DNA from: Faecalibacterium prausnitzii
GTDB taxonomy: Bacteria; Bacillota; Clostridia; Oscillospirales; Ruminococcaceae
Length of the DNA: 44,795 nucleotides
Reading direction: 5' to 3'
NCBI RefSeq assembly: GCF_003324185.1
Contig: NZ_PXUP01000021.1
Coordinates: 1 to 44,795 of the forward strand
Below are positions 8,122-16,956 of this stretch, piece by piece. Each line of letters opens with the position of its first letter. Within the stretch, counting starts at the first letter, position 1. The position numbers and the translations under genes are program-made. The notes beneath the pieces were generated by a model. That model saw only the letters and a program-made list of their open reading frames with translations, did no database searches and was not told the origin of the DNA.

Positions 8122-9159
8122 TCAGGCGCGGTTTTTTAAAAGTTCCGTCAGGCTGCGGAAGGTTTGGCCATGGTTGCCGGTAACCGTCTCAGCGTGGAGC
8201 AGGCTGCTGAGAACGCTTTCCTCCACGCACTCTGCCACTGCCCGGAACAGGGGGTTGATGGCATCATCGTGGAGCAGGGTCATGGGCAGCAGGGCTTTCT
8301 CCGAGTAATGCGGCACCCGGTTGGCGGTGGTGAAGGCGATGACGATCTCGCCGCTGCCGTTGCCGCAGTAGGAACCTGTGCGGGAAAGCCCCACCAGCGC
8401 CCGGCGGCACAGCCGCCGCAGCTGCCGCTCGCTCAGGGGGATATCCGTAGCCAGCACCGTGATGATGGAGCCTTTATCCTCGTGGGGCGGGATGCTGTTA
8501 TTCAGCAGGGTGTGGATGGGCGTGCCCGCCACGATGAGGTCATCGAACAGCGCATGGTTGGAAAGCACCAGTGCGCCCATGGTGTAGGGTTTGCCGTCCA
8601 GTTCCACCACCCGGGAGGCGGAGCCGATGCCGCCTTTCAGCCCGTGGCAGCGCATCCCCCGCCCGGCACCTACGGCGCCCTCGGCAAAATCTGCCTTGCA
8701 GTCCTCCAACGCAGCAAAAACGTGCGCCTCGGTGACATGGAGCCCCCGGATATCGTTCAGGCCGCAGTCGTTGCACTCGCAGACCACCGGGTTCACGCTG
8801 CCGGTGGTCTCGCAGATGTCGGGGTTTTTCTCCAGCATATACTTTACCAGCGCGGTCTGTGCCGTGCCCACGCTGAGGGTGTTGGTAAACAGGATGGGCG
8901 TTTCCAGCGTGCCCAGCTCGTCGATCTGCACAAGGCCGGTGGTCTTGCCAAAGCCGTTGATGACATAGCTGGCCGCCAGCACTTTTTCGTGGAAAATATC
9001 CCCTTGGTGCGGCAGCAGCGCCGTTACGCCCGTCTGCACCACGCCATCTGCCAAGGTGCAGTGCCCTACCGTCACCCCCGGCACATCGCTGATCTTATCC
9101 CGCGCACCTTTGGGCAGCGTGCCCACCTGAAAACCCCATTCGTTCCCTGCAATGCCCAT
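8122..9159 (-). CDS. P1 family (DmpA/S58) aminopeptidase
   Basis: 345 residues, the family length. DmpA-type enzymes are cytosolic Ntn-hydrolase-like aminopeptidases that activate themselves by cutting before a Ser. The N-terminus has KISDVPGVTVGHCTL, the family signature. The processing site is seen as DKGSIITVLATDIPLS with G230/S231; S231 would be the new N-terminal nucleophile. GFGKTTGLVQIDELGTLETP and SVNPVVCECND are also typical. GGAGGAG precedes the ATG. Monocistronic, with its own promoter at 9192-9220. Substrate (D-amino-acid amides or beta-peptides in relatives) cannot be read from sequence. Confidence 0.92.
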   Translation of the reverse strand: MGIAGNEWGFQVGTLPKGARDKISDVPGVTVGHCTLADGVVQTGVTALLPHQGDIFHEKVLAASYVINGFGKTTGLVQIDELGTLETPILFTNTLSVGTAQTALVKYMLEKNPDICETTGSVNPVVCECNDCGLNDIRGLHVTEAHVFAALEDCKADFAEGAVGAGRGMRCHGLKGGIGSASRVVELDGKPYTMGALVLSNHALFDDLIVAGTPIHTLLNNSIPPHEDKGSIITVLATDIPLSERQLRRLCRRALVGLSRTGSYCGNGSGEIVIAFTTANRVPHYSEKALLPMTLLHDDAINPLFRAVAECVEESVLSSLLHAETVTGNHGQTFRSLTELLKNRA

Positions 9160-9191
9160 CGTAGCTCCTCCTTGCTTTTTTTCTAAGATGT

Positions 9192-9220
9192 ATCATAGCA
9201 TTTCCGCTGCCAAAAGTAAA
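9192..9220 (-). promoter_or_regulatory. Promoter of the P1 peptidase gene
   Basis: On the minus strand TTTACT, 17 bases, TATGAT, about 32 bases before the start codon. Confidence 0.6.
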
Positions 9221-9250
9221 CCACTGTAACAAGCCGGGGCGGGCGCTGAA

Positions 9251-9301
9251 AAAGGGGCCGCTGCACAGCTATCTCCCTGTGCAGCAGCCCTTTGCTTTTT
9301 T
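9251..9301 (-). terminator. Terminator downstream of the MATE gene
   Basis: A long near-perfect stem (ctgcacag, 9261-9268, with ctgtgcag, 9277-9284, extended by ggggcc/agcccc) with T tracts on both sides. On the minus strand it closes the MATE transcript. Confidence 0.75.
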
Positions 9302-9397
9302 ACGCCGCAGTGCGGTGTCCATCAGGAATGCTCCACCAGACGGAAAAGCCCCTTGAACTTTTCCCAGCAGGCCACCACCCGTTCGCGCTGCACAAAA

Positions 9398-10741
9398 TCA
9401 TTGAGGTGCCGCTGCATTTTCCGTCGGCCACGATCTTCTGAGCGCCGCATAGGAGACCAGGAAGTTTGCCAGCCACCCTGCCGGGACGGCAAGCCAGACA
9501 AAGGCAATGCCAAAGCGCGGTGCACAGAGCAGGGCAACGGACAGGCGAATGGCAAGGTTTACCATATTTGCAATGAGGAACGGGCGCATGATGCCAAGCC
9601 CGCGCAGTACGCCATCAGTCGCCATCTTGATGCCCATGAAGATGAAGAAGTAACCCAGCCACCGCATATAATCACCGGACACCTGATAGGCCAGCGCCGT
9701 TCCGTCCTTGCCCAGAAACAGCGAGGAGATCTGGGTGTGCAGGGTTTCAATGACCGCAAAGGCAATGACTGCAAAGCACAGGTCCAGCACCAGCGCAGCG
9801 TGGTAGCCTTTTTTGAGGCGGTCGATCTTCTTTGCACCAAGATTCTGGGAGATATAGGGCGAGACCGCATTGCCGATGGAGACAAAGATCAGCGAGAAAA
9901 CATTTTCTACCCGCATCGTTGCTGCATATCCGGCAAGCGCCTGTGTGCCGAAGGGGTTTACCACCGCCTGCACGATCATCATGCCGATGGACACGGTGGA
10001 CTGCTGCAAGACCGACGGCACAGCAATGCGGAGCATGGAAGCCAGCTCCTGCCGGTCGAACTTATTAAAGGGGCTTTTATACTGCCGCATCCGGTGCAGG
10101 AAGATCAAAAACGAAAACACCGCAGAAATGCCCTGTGCGATCAACGTGGCAAGGGCTGCGCCAAACACGCCCAAGCCAAGCCCCGCCACCATCCAGAGAT
10201 CCATAAAAATATTCAGGATGGAGGAAAAGATCAGCAGCCCCAGCGGGATCCTGGACTCCCCAATGGAGGTAAACATGGTGGAAAGAATGTTGTACATGAA
10301 CAAAAACGGAAAGCCTACAAAATAGACCCGCAGATACAGCACCGCGTCCTCCAGAATGTCGGCGGGGGTCTGCAAGCCGCTCATCATAGCACGGGAAAAG
10401 CTAAAGCCAAAAACGCCAAGGACAACGCTCAAAACCAGAAAGCTGAGCAGGGACGTTGACACGATGGTTTTCATTTTGCCATAGTTTTTAGCGCCAAAAT
10501 AGCGGCTTACCAGCACACCGGCACCCACACCGGCACCCAGTGCCACGCAAATAAAAACATTGGTCAGCGCAGCACAGGCACCGACAGCCGCCAGTGCCGA
10601 GGAGCCGACAAACTGGCCGACTATGATGGAGTCCGCCATGTTATAGACCTGCTGAAAAAAGCTGCCAAGGATCATTGGCATTGCAAAAACCGTCAGCGCT
10701 TTCAGCGGCGCATCTGTGATCAGATATTCATCCTTCGACAT
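9398..10741 (-). CDS. MATE family multidrug exporter
   Basis: 447 residues with twelve predicted membrane helices in two MatE repeats. These are Na+ or H+ coupled exporters of drugs and metabolites. Typical start: FAMPMILGSFFQQVYNMADS and IIVGQFVGSSALAAVGA. The second repeat begins at AVPSVLQQSTVSIGMMIVQA. AAAGGAAA precedes the ATG. The last residues, RRSWPTENAAAPQ, end at a TGA, while another frame stays open to 9322 and would give a further tail ending KGLFRLVEHS just before the terminator; a late frameshift in either direction is possible but unproven. Divergent from the AI-2E-type gene. Confidence 0.92.
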   Translation of the reverse strand: MSKDEYLITDAPLKALTVFAMPMILGSFFQQVYNMADSIIVGQFVGSSALAAVGACAALTNVFICVALGAGVGAGVLVSRYFGAKNYGKMKTIVSTSLLSFLVLSVVLGVFGFSFSRAMMSGLQTPADILEDAVLYLRVYFVGFPFLFMYNILSTMFTSIGESRIPLGLLIFSSILNIFMDLWMVAGLGLGVFGAALATLIAQGISAVFSFLIFLHRMRQYKSPFNKFDRQELASMLRIAVPSVLQQSTVSIGMMIVQAVVNPFGTQALAGYAATMRVENVFSLIFVSIGNAVSPYISQNLGAKKIDRLKKGYHAALVLDLCFAVIAFAVIETLHTQISSLFLGKDGTALAYQVSGDYMRWLGYFFIFMGIKMATDGVLRGLGIMRPFLIANMVNLAIRLSVALLCAPRFGIAFVWLAVPAGWLANFLVSYAALRRSWPTENAAAPQ

Positions 10742-10796
10742 GATCTATTTCCTTTCAAGCTGTGTTTCTCTCAATTTTTTTAAATTTGCTCTGCCC

Positions 10797-10825
10797 AGTA
10801 TACCACGCTTTTCCCCTACTGAAAA
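10797..10825 (-). promoter_or_regulatory. Promoter of the MATE gene
   Basis: On the minus strand TTTTCA, 17 bases, TATACT with a TGG just before the -10 box. Confidence 0.6.
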
Positions 10826-10885
10826 GCTCCCGCTAACATTACCGCAAACCGCTTTTATAAAGTCCCGTTTTCCCTTCCCCTCGTC

Positions 10886-10914
10886 TTGACAAGCCCTTTT
10901 CTTCCGATTACAAT
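10886..10914 (+). promoter_or_regulatory. Promoter of the AI-2E family gene
   Basis: TTGACA, 17 bases, TACAAT: near-consensus sigma-A promoter 70 bases before the ATG. Confidence 0.85.
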
Positions 10915-10983
10915 ACCAAAAAGAGCCGGCGGGCGGTCTTTTTGCTGCCTGCTGCCACAATCTTCCGGGAAAGGAACTTTTTC

Positions 10984-12105
10984 ATGGAACCAAAAACAAA
11001 ACAATCTCTGCTCGTTACCGTGGTAGGGGTAACGCTTTTTGTAGCGCTGCTGCGGCTTTCTGACGTTCTGGCCTTTGCCGCAAAGCTGATAGATCTGGTA
11101 CTGCCCATTCTGGCGGGCGGCATTCTGGCGCTTTTTATCAACGTGCCCATGACCGGTCTGGAAAAGCGGCTGAACCGCCTGTTCGGCAAGGCCAAAAAGC
11201 AGCCCTCGGCGAAAGCCATCCACCTTCTCAGCTTTTTCATCACCCTGCTGGGCGTTGTGCTGGTGCTGGTATTGGCGCTGACTTTGTTGATCCCGGAGCT
11301 GGTGCAGTCCTTCCACAGCCTGTATGTGCAGATCGAGGCCAATATTCCCCGCTGGACTGCCTATCTCAACGCACAGGATGCTGACATGGGCTGGCTGATG
11401 AACTGGCTGGAGGGCATCAACTGGGAGCAGCTGCTGCACAAGGTCACCGCAAGCATCGACACGGTGCTGGTCAATGCGGTAGGGGCTGTCTCTGCCACGG
11501 TGAATATCGCGATCACCGCCTCGTTTGCGCTGATCATCTCCGTCTATATGTCCCTTAGTACGGAGAGCCTCGGCCACCAAGCCCGCACGCTGGTGTGCGC
11601 CTACCTGAAGCCTGCCCACGCCGCCGGGGTGCTGAAGTTCTGCCGGCTGTTCCGGCAGTCCTTTGCAAACTTTTTAACGGGACAATGCAGCGAGGCAGTG
11701 ATCCTTGGCGTTCTGATGGCTCTTGCATTTTCCGTTTTCAAGATCCCCTACGGCAGTCTGGTGGGCGTGCTCACCGCCATCTGCGCCATCATCCCCTATG
11801 TGGGTGCACTGATCTCCTGCGTGGTCAGTGTGTTCCTTGTGCTGTTGGTAGACCCTGTGCTGGCGGTGCGCTGCCTGATCGTGTACCTTGCCGTGCAGTT
11901 TGTTGAAAACCAGTTCATTTATCCCCGTGTGGTGGGCAAATCCGTGGGGCTTTCGCCGCTATACACCCTTATTGCCGCCATGATCGGCGGAAAGCTTTTT
12001 GGCATCATCGGCATTATCTTCTTTATCCCCCTGACAGCGGTGGTCATCGAGCTTGTAAAAGAGGACACCTTTCGGCGTCTGCGCGCAAAAGAGCCCCTGC
12101 AATAA
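10984..12105 (+). CDS. AI-2E family transporter (UPF0118)
   Basis: 373 residues with about eight membrane helices. The family includes TqsA-like exporters and Na+/H+ antiporters. Signature regions are the N-terminal LVLPILAGGILALFINVPM, the central coiled helices (LLIPELVQSFHSLYVQIEAN) and the C-terminal IPYVGALISCV, FVENQFIYPRVVGKSVGLSP and IGGKLFGIIGIIFFIPL. The ATG at 10984 follows AAAGGAAC; a start 42 bases upstream lacks a ribosome site. Monocistronic between its promoter and a terminator. Transported substrate unknown. Confidence 0.92.
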   Translation: MEPKTKQSLLVTVVGVTLFVALLRLSDVLAFAAKLIDLVLPILAGGILALFINVPMTGLEKRLNRLFGKAKKQPSAKAIHLLSFFITLLGVVLVLVLALTLLIPELVQSFHSLYVQIEANIPRWTAYLNAQDADMGWLMNWLEGINWEQLLHKVTASIDTVLVNAVGAVSATVNIAITASFALIISVYMSLSTESLGHQARTLVCAYLKPAHAAGVLKFCRLFRQSFANFLTGQCSEAVILGVLMALAFSVFKIPYGSLVGVLTAICAIIPYVGALISCVVSVFLVLLVDPVLAVRCLIVYLAVQFVENQFIYPRVVGKSVGLSPLYTLIAAMIGGKLFGIIGIIFFIPLTAVVIELVKEDTFRRLRAKEPLQ

Positions 12106-12125
12106 AACAGCGTGCCCGGAATACC

Positions 12126-12165
12126 ATAACCCCTGATACCCTTCCCCGGTGTCAGGGGTATTTTT
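12126..12165 (+). terminator. Terminator of the AI-2E family gene
   Basis: Stem acccctgatacc (12129-12140) with ggtgtcaggggt (12148-12159), then five T. Confidence 0.85.
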
Positions 12166-12416
12166 ATGCCGTGCAGCTGCAAAGCACGCGGTTGTTCGCC
12201 CTTTTCCATGCAAAATCCTTCAAAAAACAGCTTGAAACACTTTTGTTACAATGATACAATATGATTGTTATTTTATGGGAAAATCGGCGTATGCCCCGTG
12301 CGGACAGGCCGCGAGCGTAGGGGTTCCTGTGGGGTGTGTAAGAATCGCTAAGGTAGCACTGCGCTCCTGCACTTGCGCAGTACTGCCTTCCGAAAATGTG
12401 AGGAAAGTATATTTAT
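12166..12416 (+). promoter_or_regulatory. Long structured leader of the solute-binding protein gene
   Basis: Between the terminator and the next gene lies a promoter (12232-12260) and then about 150 bases of untranslated leader. The leader ends in a 13-base stem, 12352-12364 with 12375-12387 (one mismatch, one G-U pair), 15 bases before the ribosome site AGGAAAG. It does not match a riboswitch I know; attenuation or mRNA stability control is possible. Confidence 0.5.
12232..12260 (+). promoter_or_regulatory. Promoter of the solute-binding protein/kinase operon
   Basis: TTGAAA, 17 bases, TACAAT. Confidence 0.75.
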
Positions 12417-14201
12417 ATGATAAAAAAGATCTCCCGCCGCTCCTTTTTGCAGGCTTGCAGCGTTGCAGCTGCCACGGCAGCGCTGACCGCCTGCGGCGGC
12501 GGCAAGGCTGAAAGCAAAACAGCAGATGCGCACGAAGCCGTCACCTTTATGGCACCTTATAAGGAGATAGAAGCCTTTATTGAGCAGGTGCACAGCGTTT
12601 ACCCGGAAGTGAACATCGAGGTCGTGCCATACAGCGGCGATAACACCACCACCTGTTTGCAGAATATGTTTGCGGCAGGCGACCTGCCGGACGTCTGCAC
12701 CTTGACCTACTACGACCCCCAGATCGATCTGGTCTCCGACAAACTGCTGGACCTTTCCGGCTACGATTTTACGGATAACTATGTGGAGTCCCGTCTGCAG
12801 GACGTGTTCGACAACGGTGCCATCTATCTGCTGCCCTCGGTTTACAACTGCTACGGCATCACCTACAACAAGACCCTGCTGCGAGAACACGGCTGGGAGC
12901 TGCCCAATTCTTTCGCTGAGCTGGAAGTGCTGGCTGCAAAAGCCAAGGAAGCCGGGGTCGATCTCTGCCTGCCGCAGATCCAGTATCCGGGCTACGGTTT
13001 CCAGTATCTGTGCAACATTGCAGATGCCGATTTCCTTGGCACGCTGGACGGCAGACTGTGGCAGAAGGATTATCTTTCCGGCAAGGCAAACGTCAGCAAC
13101 ACCCCCGGCATGATGCAGGCAATGGCGTATGTCAAAAAGTGGAAGGACATCGGGATGCTGAACGACTCCGGCGATGCTCTTGACGACAATGTGACCCTGC
13201 AGAGGATGGCCGAGGGGAATACCCTGTTTTTGATCGGAAACACCAACGGCATTGTGGAGGCAGACGGCAACGCCGATAAATTCGGCCTGATGCCCTATCT
13301 TTCCGAGGACGGCACCCAGAACGTTTTTGTGCTGAATGTGAACCGCTTCTACGGTCTGAATAAAAAGCTGAAACAGAACCCCCAAAAGCTGGAAGATGCG
13401 CTCAAGGTGATGCGTGTGCTTTCCACCGTTGCAGGCACCAGCGCTCTGCAGCCCGCAACGGCGCTGAAAAGCAGCCTGTTGCCCTTCAAGGGTGCAAAGG
13501 CAGACGGCACCTACTATGCCGACATCGCCGATACCCTGAACGCAGGCAACACCGCGCCCTTTATCTATTCCGGCTGGGAAAACACCTTCGTGACCACCGG
13601 CCTTAAAATGTTGGACTTCATGAAGGGCAACGCCACCATGGAGGATGTCATCCGTCAGCTGGACGAGGATCAGGACAGTGTGGTGAACAACACCCCGGAT
13701 TTCATCACTACCGTTACGGAGGAGCTTTCGCAGCAGGACTGCGCCATGCTGGTAGGCCGCTGCTTTGCACAGGCTACCGGCAGCGACCTTGCGCTGGTCT
13801 CGCTGAGCACATGGATCCCCGGCAACCCCACCGAGCAGAACCACCACGGCGTAGCCGCCAAGCTGTACGCCAAGGGCATTACGGATTACGACCTTTCGGT
13901 CATCCTGCCCACCGGCTGGAACCGCACCATCCAGACCGTTTCCCTGACCGGCCAGCAGATCAGCGACCTGCTGGCTTCTGGTTACGATGCCTACGGCAAC
14001 GGCAAGGGCTACCCCTATGTGCTGGTAAGCCCGGTGCAGCCGGAGGCGGGCAAGACTTATCAGGTTGCTATCTGCGGTGTGAGCGACCAGCTGGCTGCCG
14101 AAGCAACGGTGACAGACAGCGGCGTGGTGGGCATGGATGCCGCAAAAACCTTCTTTGGTGCTTACACCACCATCAGCCGGGCAGACACCGCATGGAGTTG
14201 A
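12417..14201 (+). CDS. Lipoprotein: extracellular solute-binding protein with 5'-nucleotidase-C-like tail
   Basis: 594 residues. The N-terminus SRRSFLQACSVAAATAALTA ends in a lipobox with Cys26, so the protein should be lipid-anchored outside the membrane. Residues about 38-430 form a family 1 solute-binding protein (VEVVPYSGDNTTTCLQNMFA-like region, AAGDLPDVCTLTYYDP, ITYNKTLLREHGWELP). Residues about 441-594 resemble the C-terminal domain of 5'-nucleotidases (GSDLALVSLSTWIPG, GITDYDLSVILPTGWNRTIQ, VSLTGQQISDLLASG) without any phosphatase domain. No permease or ATPase follows; instead a hybrid histidine kinase starts 25 bases downstream. I infer a ligand sensor that presents its ligand to the kinase. 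ATG preceded by AGGAAAG. Confidence 0.82.
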   Translation: MIKKISRRSFLQACSVAAATAALTACGGGKAESKTADAHEAVTFMAPYKEIEAFIEQVHSVYPEVNIEVVPYSGDNTTTCLQNMFAAGDLPDVCTLTYYDPQIDLVSDKLLDLSGYDFTDNYVESRLQDVFDNGAIYLLPSVYNCYGITYNKTLLREHGWELPNSFAELEVLAAKAKEAGVDLCLPQIQYPGYGFQYLCNIADADFLGTLDGRLWQKDYLSGKANVSNTPGMMQAMAYVKKWKDIGMLNDSGDALDDNVTLQRMAEGNTLFLIGNTNGIVEADGNADKFGLMPYLSEDGTQNVFVLNVNRFYGLNKKLKQNPQKLEDALKVMRVLSTVAGTSALQPATALKSSLLPFKGAKADGTYYADIADTLNAGNTAPFIYSGWENTFVTTGLKMLDFMKGNATMEDVIRQLDEDQDSVVNNTPDFITTVTEELSQQDCAMLVGRCFAQATGSDLALVSLSTWIPGNPTEQNHHGVAAKLYAKGITDYDLSVILPTGWNRTIQTVSLTGQQISDLLASGYDAYGNGKGYPYVLVSPVQPEAGKTYQVAICGVSDQLAAEATVTDSGVVGMDAAKTFFGAYTTISRADTAWS

Positions 14202-14226
14202 ATAAAACGGACAGGAGATACTGGAT

Positions 14227-16353
14227 GTGAACAACAAAATCTATAAAAAGCTGTTTGTGGGCTTCGGCTTTGTCAGCATCGTGTTGATCCTGACCCTTTT
14301 TGTCATGAGCCAGACCTACATCCAAAACCTTGTCTACCACGAACGGCTGAGCCAGATGGAAGAGGTCACCCACCAGATGTTCCACAGTCTGGAGGATGTG
14401 ATCGACAACCACTGGGACGAGGTGGATGTGCAGTGTAATTATTTATACTACACCCCGCTGGAGACCGATACCGATCTCTACCGCTATCTGAAAAAGCTGT
14501 CGGAGCTTTCCAATTACCATGAAAAACAGATCGAACTGATCGCCGTGGATGCTGCCGGGCGTTATTATACCGAGTATGGCCGCACGGGTCTGCTGCGGGA
14601 AATGAACTATCTGGAAAACGCGCCGCAGCGGGTCAGCTATGTTTCCAATTCGCTGACCGTGGACGACTCCCGGATGGTGTTTCTGGAACAGCTCTCCACC
14701 CCCATCACACTGCAAAGCGGAGAGAAAGAGATCACCCTGCGCTACTTTGGTATTTCGCAGAGCATGACCCAACTGAACGATTATTTCCGCTGCGACGCCT
14801 ACGAAAATAACAACAGCGTCTATGTACTGGACAACAACGGTTTCAAGCTGTTCAACGCCAATGATACCGAGCTGTTGAAGGGGCACAACGTATACACCGT
14901 GCTCTCCCAGATGTCCTATCTGCACGGTTCTTCCTTTGCAGCAGCAAAGGAGCGGCTTGCCCGCACAGGCTCCTGTTATTCCAACGCTGTGCTGGACGGA
15001 ACTGAGTATTACTACGCCCTGAAGCAGATGGAAAACGCCCAGTGGACGCTGGCGTTCCTTGTTCCAGCAGAATATGTGGCCGTGAATACGCAGAAGCTGG
15101 TCAATATCGTCATGGCCGTTATTGTAGGCTTTGCAACGGTGTTTTCGATCATAGCAGTCATTGCTGGCTGGTTCCTTTTGCGGGAAAAGCAACGACGGGA
15201 GCTGCAAGCTGAAAAAAAGACGAACCTCCGTCTGGAGCAGTATAACATCCAGCTGACGCAGGCCAACGACGAGATGCGGCGGGCGCAGGATGCTGCCGCA
15301 GAGGCGTTACAGTCCGCCGAGCGTGCCAGCAAAGCCAAGACGGACTTCCTTTCCAACATGAGCCACGATATCCGCACCCCCATGAACGCCATTATCGGCA
15401 TTACCACCCTGAATGTGGAAAAAATAAATCTGCCCCAGCAGATCAGTCAGCTGGACAGCATCATCCGGCAGCAGGCAGGCCAGCGCAGTCAGACCTTTAC
15501 GGTAAGCACCAATTTGCAGCACGAAAACGTGCTGGCCGACCCCAACCGTCTGAATCAGGTGCTGATGAACATCCTCTCCAATGCGGTCAAGTATACGCCC
15601 ACCGGTGGGCACATCCGTTTGGAGGTGGAAGAGCTGCCCCGGAACGAGCACTACGCCCGGTACCGCTTTGTGGTGCAGGATGACGGCATCGGCATGAGCG
15701 CGGACTACCAAAAGACCCTTTTCGACCCCTTTACCCGGGAGGAGCGCTCCGGTACCAACAAGGTGCAGGGCACGGGTCTGGGTATGGCTATTACCAAAAG
15801 CGTCATAGACCTGATGGGCGGCTCCATCAGCGTAGAGAGTGCCACCGGTAAGGGCACCCGCTTTGAGGTGGTGCTGGAATTCCCCATTGACACCGAAGCG
15901 GACACGGTGCAAAAGGCGCAGGCGCTCCCGGAGGAAGAAGAGACCACTTCTCCCCTGTCCGGCATGAAGTTCCTCTGTGCCGAAGATAACGCCATCAACG
16001 CCGAGATTCTGCAAATGCTGCTGGAAACAAAAGGCGCAAGCTGCACCATCTGCCCCAACGGTCAGGAGATCGTGGATGCCTTTGCCAGCGTAAAGCCCGG
16101 CGATTATGACATGATCCTGATGGATATACAGATGCCGGTGATGGACGGCCTGGAAGCCACCCGCCGCATCCGCAGCGGCGAAAACCCGCTGGGACGCACC
16201 ATCCCCATCCTTGCCATGACCGCCAACGCCTTCCTTGAGGATATGCAAAAGAGCAAGGAAGCCGGCATGGACGAACATCTGTCCAAGCCTGTAGACATCA
16301 GCGCACTGGAACAGGTGGTAAAGCGCTTCCGCGTTACCCCCCCCCGAAAATAA
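14227..16353 (+). CDS. Hybrid sensor histidine kinase/response regulator, shortened DHp domain
   Basis: 708 residues. Membrane helix (about 10-32), extracellular sensor domain of the Cache kind (about 33-285), second helix (about 291-318), coiled coil, H-box SHDIRTP (phospho-acceptor H380), N-box NRLNQVLMNILSNAVKY (N448), G1 DDGIGMS (485-491), G2 GTGLGMAIT, and a receiver domain with LMDIQMPVMDG (D633), MTAN and SKP. H380 to N448 spans only 68 residues, whereas relatives have roughly 105-120: the second DHp helix with its usual LLxLINDVLDMSRIESGK stretch is missing, and AIIGITTLN runs straight into VEKINLPQ. GTG start at 14227 after AGGAGA; the ATG two bases upstream reads straight into a stop. 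Ends in a nine-C run. Probably translated together with the upstream lipoprotein. Confidence 0.9.
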   Translation: MNNKIYKKLFVGFGFVSIVLILTLFVMSQTYIQNLVYHERLSQMEEVTHQMFHSLEDVIDNHWDEVDVQCNYLYYTPLETDTDLYRYLKKLSELSNYHEKQIELIAVDAAGRYYTEYGRTGLLREMNYLENAPQRVSYVSNSLTVDDSRMVFLEQLSTPITLQSGEKEITLRYFGISQSMTQLNDYFRCDAYENNNSVYVLDNNGFKLFNANDTELLKGHNVYTVLSQMSYLHGSSFAAAKERLARTGSCYSNAVLDGTEYYYALKQMENAQWTLAFLVPAEYVAVNTQKLVNIVMAVIVGFATVFSIIAVIAGWFLLREKQRRELQAEKKTNLRLEQYNIQLTQANDEMRRAQDAAAEALQSAERASKAKTDFLSNMSHDIRTPMNAIIGITTLNVEKINLPQQISQLDSIIRQQAGQRSQTFTVSTNLQHENVLADPNRLNQVLMNILSNAVKYTPTGGHIRLEVEELPRNEHYARYRFVVQDDGIGMSADYQKTLFDPFTREERSGTNKVQGTGLGMAITKSVIDLMGGSISVESATGKGTRFEVVLEFPIDTEADTVQKAQALPEEEETTSPLSGMKFLCAEDNAINAEILQMLLETKGASCTICPNGQEIVDAFASVKPGDYDMILMDIQMPVMDGLEATRRIRSGENPLGRTIPILAMTANAFLEDMQKSKEAGMDEHLSKPVDISALEQVVKRFRVTPPRK

Positions 16354-16401
16354 ATAGCGGTCTGCAGCGTTTTTGCCGCAAACCACCGCATGACCCTGCA
16401 T

Positions 16402-16463
16402 AAAAAAACTGCTGCCCCTTTGCCCGGACGCTTTGGCATCCGGTACGGGGCAGCAGTTTTTTG
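16402..16463. terminator. Bidirectional terminator with inner hairpin
   Basis: Outer 16-base perfect stem (16403-16418 with 16447-16462) with A and T tracts, and an inner stem ccggacgc/gcatccgg. It separates the kinase from the leftward secreted protein gene. Confidence 0.9.
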
Positions 16464-16485
16464 CGTTATAGAGGGAATGTTACGC

Positions 16486-16956
16486 TCAGATGGGCATGGT
16501 CTGGTAGAACCAGTCCGAAATGGCCTTGCGGGTGTCGGCGAAGAACTTTTTCACCGGGCAGGCGGCATCCCGGGCTTCCTGTTCCAGATCCGTGCCTGCG
16601 GGGAAGTTGCGGATGACGGTATACGCCACCGACTGCGGCGGCAGCGACATCATCACAGCCGGGTCGTGCACCACGCAGATCTGCTCGCCTACCGCAAGGG
16701 TAGCGGGGTCGGAGGTGGTCTTTTCGTCATGGTCCTGCCAGACGGTGCTGTCGGTAACGATCATCTGATAGGTCTCCTGCTCTTCCGCAGTCACCAGAAT
16801 AGACTCCACCTTGCCCTCCACGGTGCGGCTGACGCCCTCTACTACACCATAATAGTAGAGCTTCTTGGAAAACAGCGCCGAAGCAGAGGGCAGCACGCTG
16901 ACGCTGAGCAGCAGCACCGCAAGCAGACAAAAGAGCGAGCGATAGGTCTTTTTCAT
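16486..16956 (-). CDS. Secreted small protein, unknown
   Basis: 156 residues. A clear Sec signal peptide, KKTYRSLFCLLAVLLLSVSV followed by LPSASA, is cut near residue 27. The mature part is a small soluble domain (YYYGVVEGVSRTVEGKVESI, DSTVWQDHDEKT, LAVGEQICVVHDP) with one Cys in ICVVH and one in DAACPV, which could form a disulfide. I do not recognise the family. GGAGG precedes the ATG. Single gene with a possible extended -10 (TGGTAAAAT) upstream. Confidence 0.75.
   Translation of the reverse strand: MKKTYRSLFCLLAVLLLSVSVLPSASALFSKKLYYYGVVEGVSRTVEGKVESILVTAEEQETYQMIVTDSTVWQDHDEKTTSDPATLAVGEQICVVHDPAVMMSLPPQSVAYTVIRNFPAGTDLEQEARDAACPVKKFFADTRKAISDWFYQTMPI

Noticed and set aside
12268-12416. 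Leader taken as a known riboswitch
   Set aside because: I could not fit its conserved bases to the TPP, FMN, SAM, glycine, c-di-GMP or lysine classes.
12348-14237. 629-codon minus-strand frame opposite the solute-binding protein
   Set aside because: Antisense shadow with no family motif; the plus-strand gene has lipobox and binding-protein motifs.
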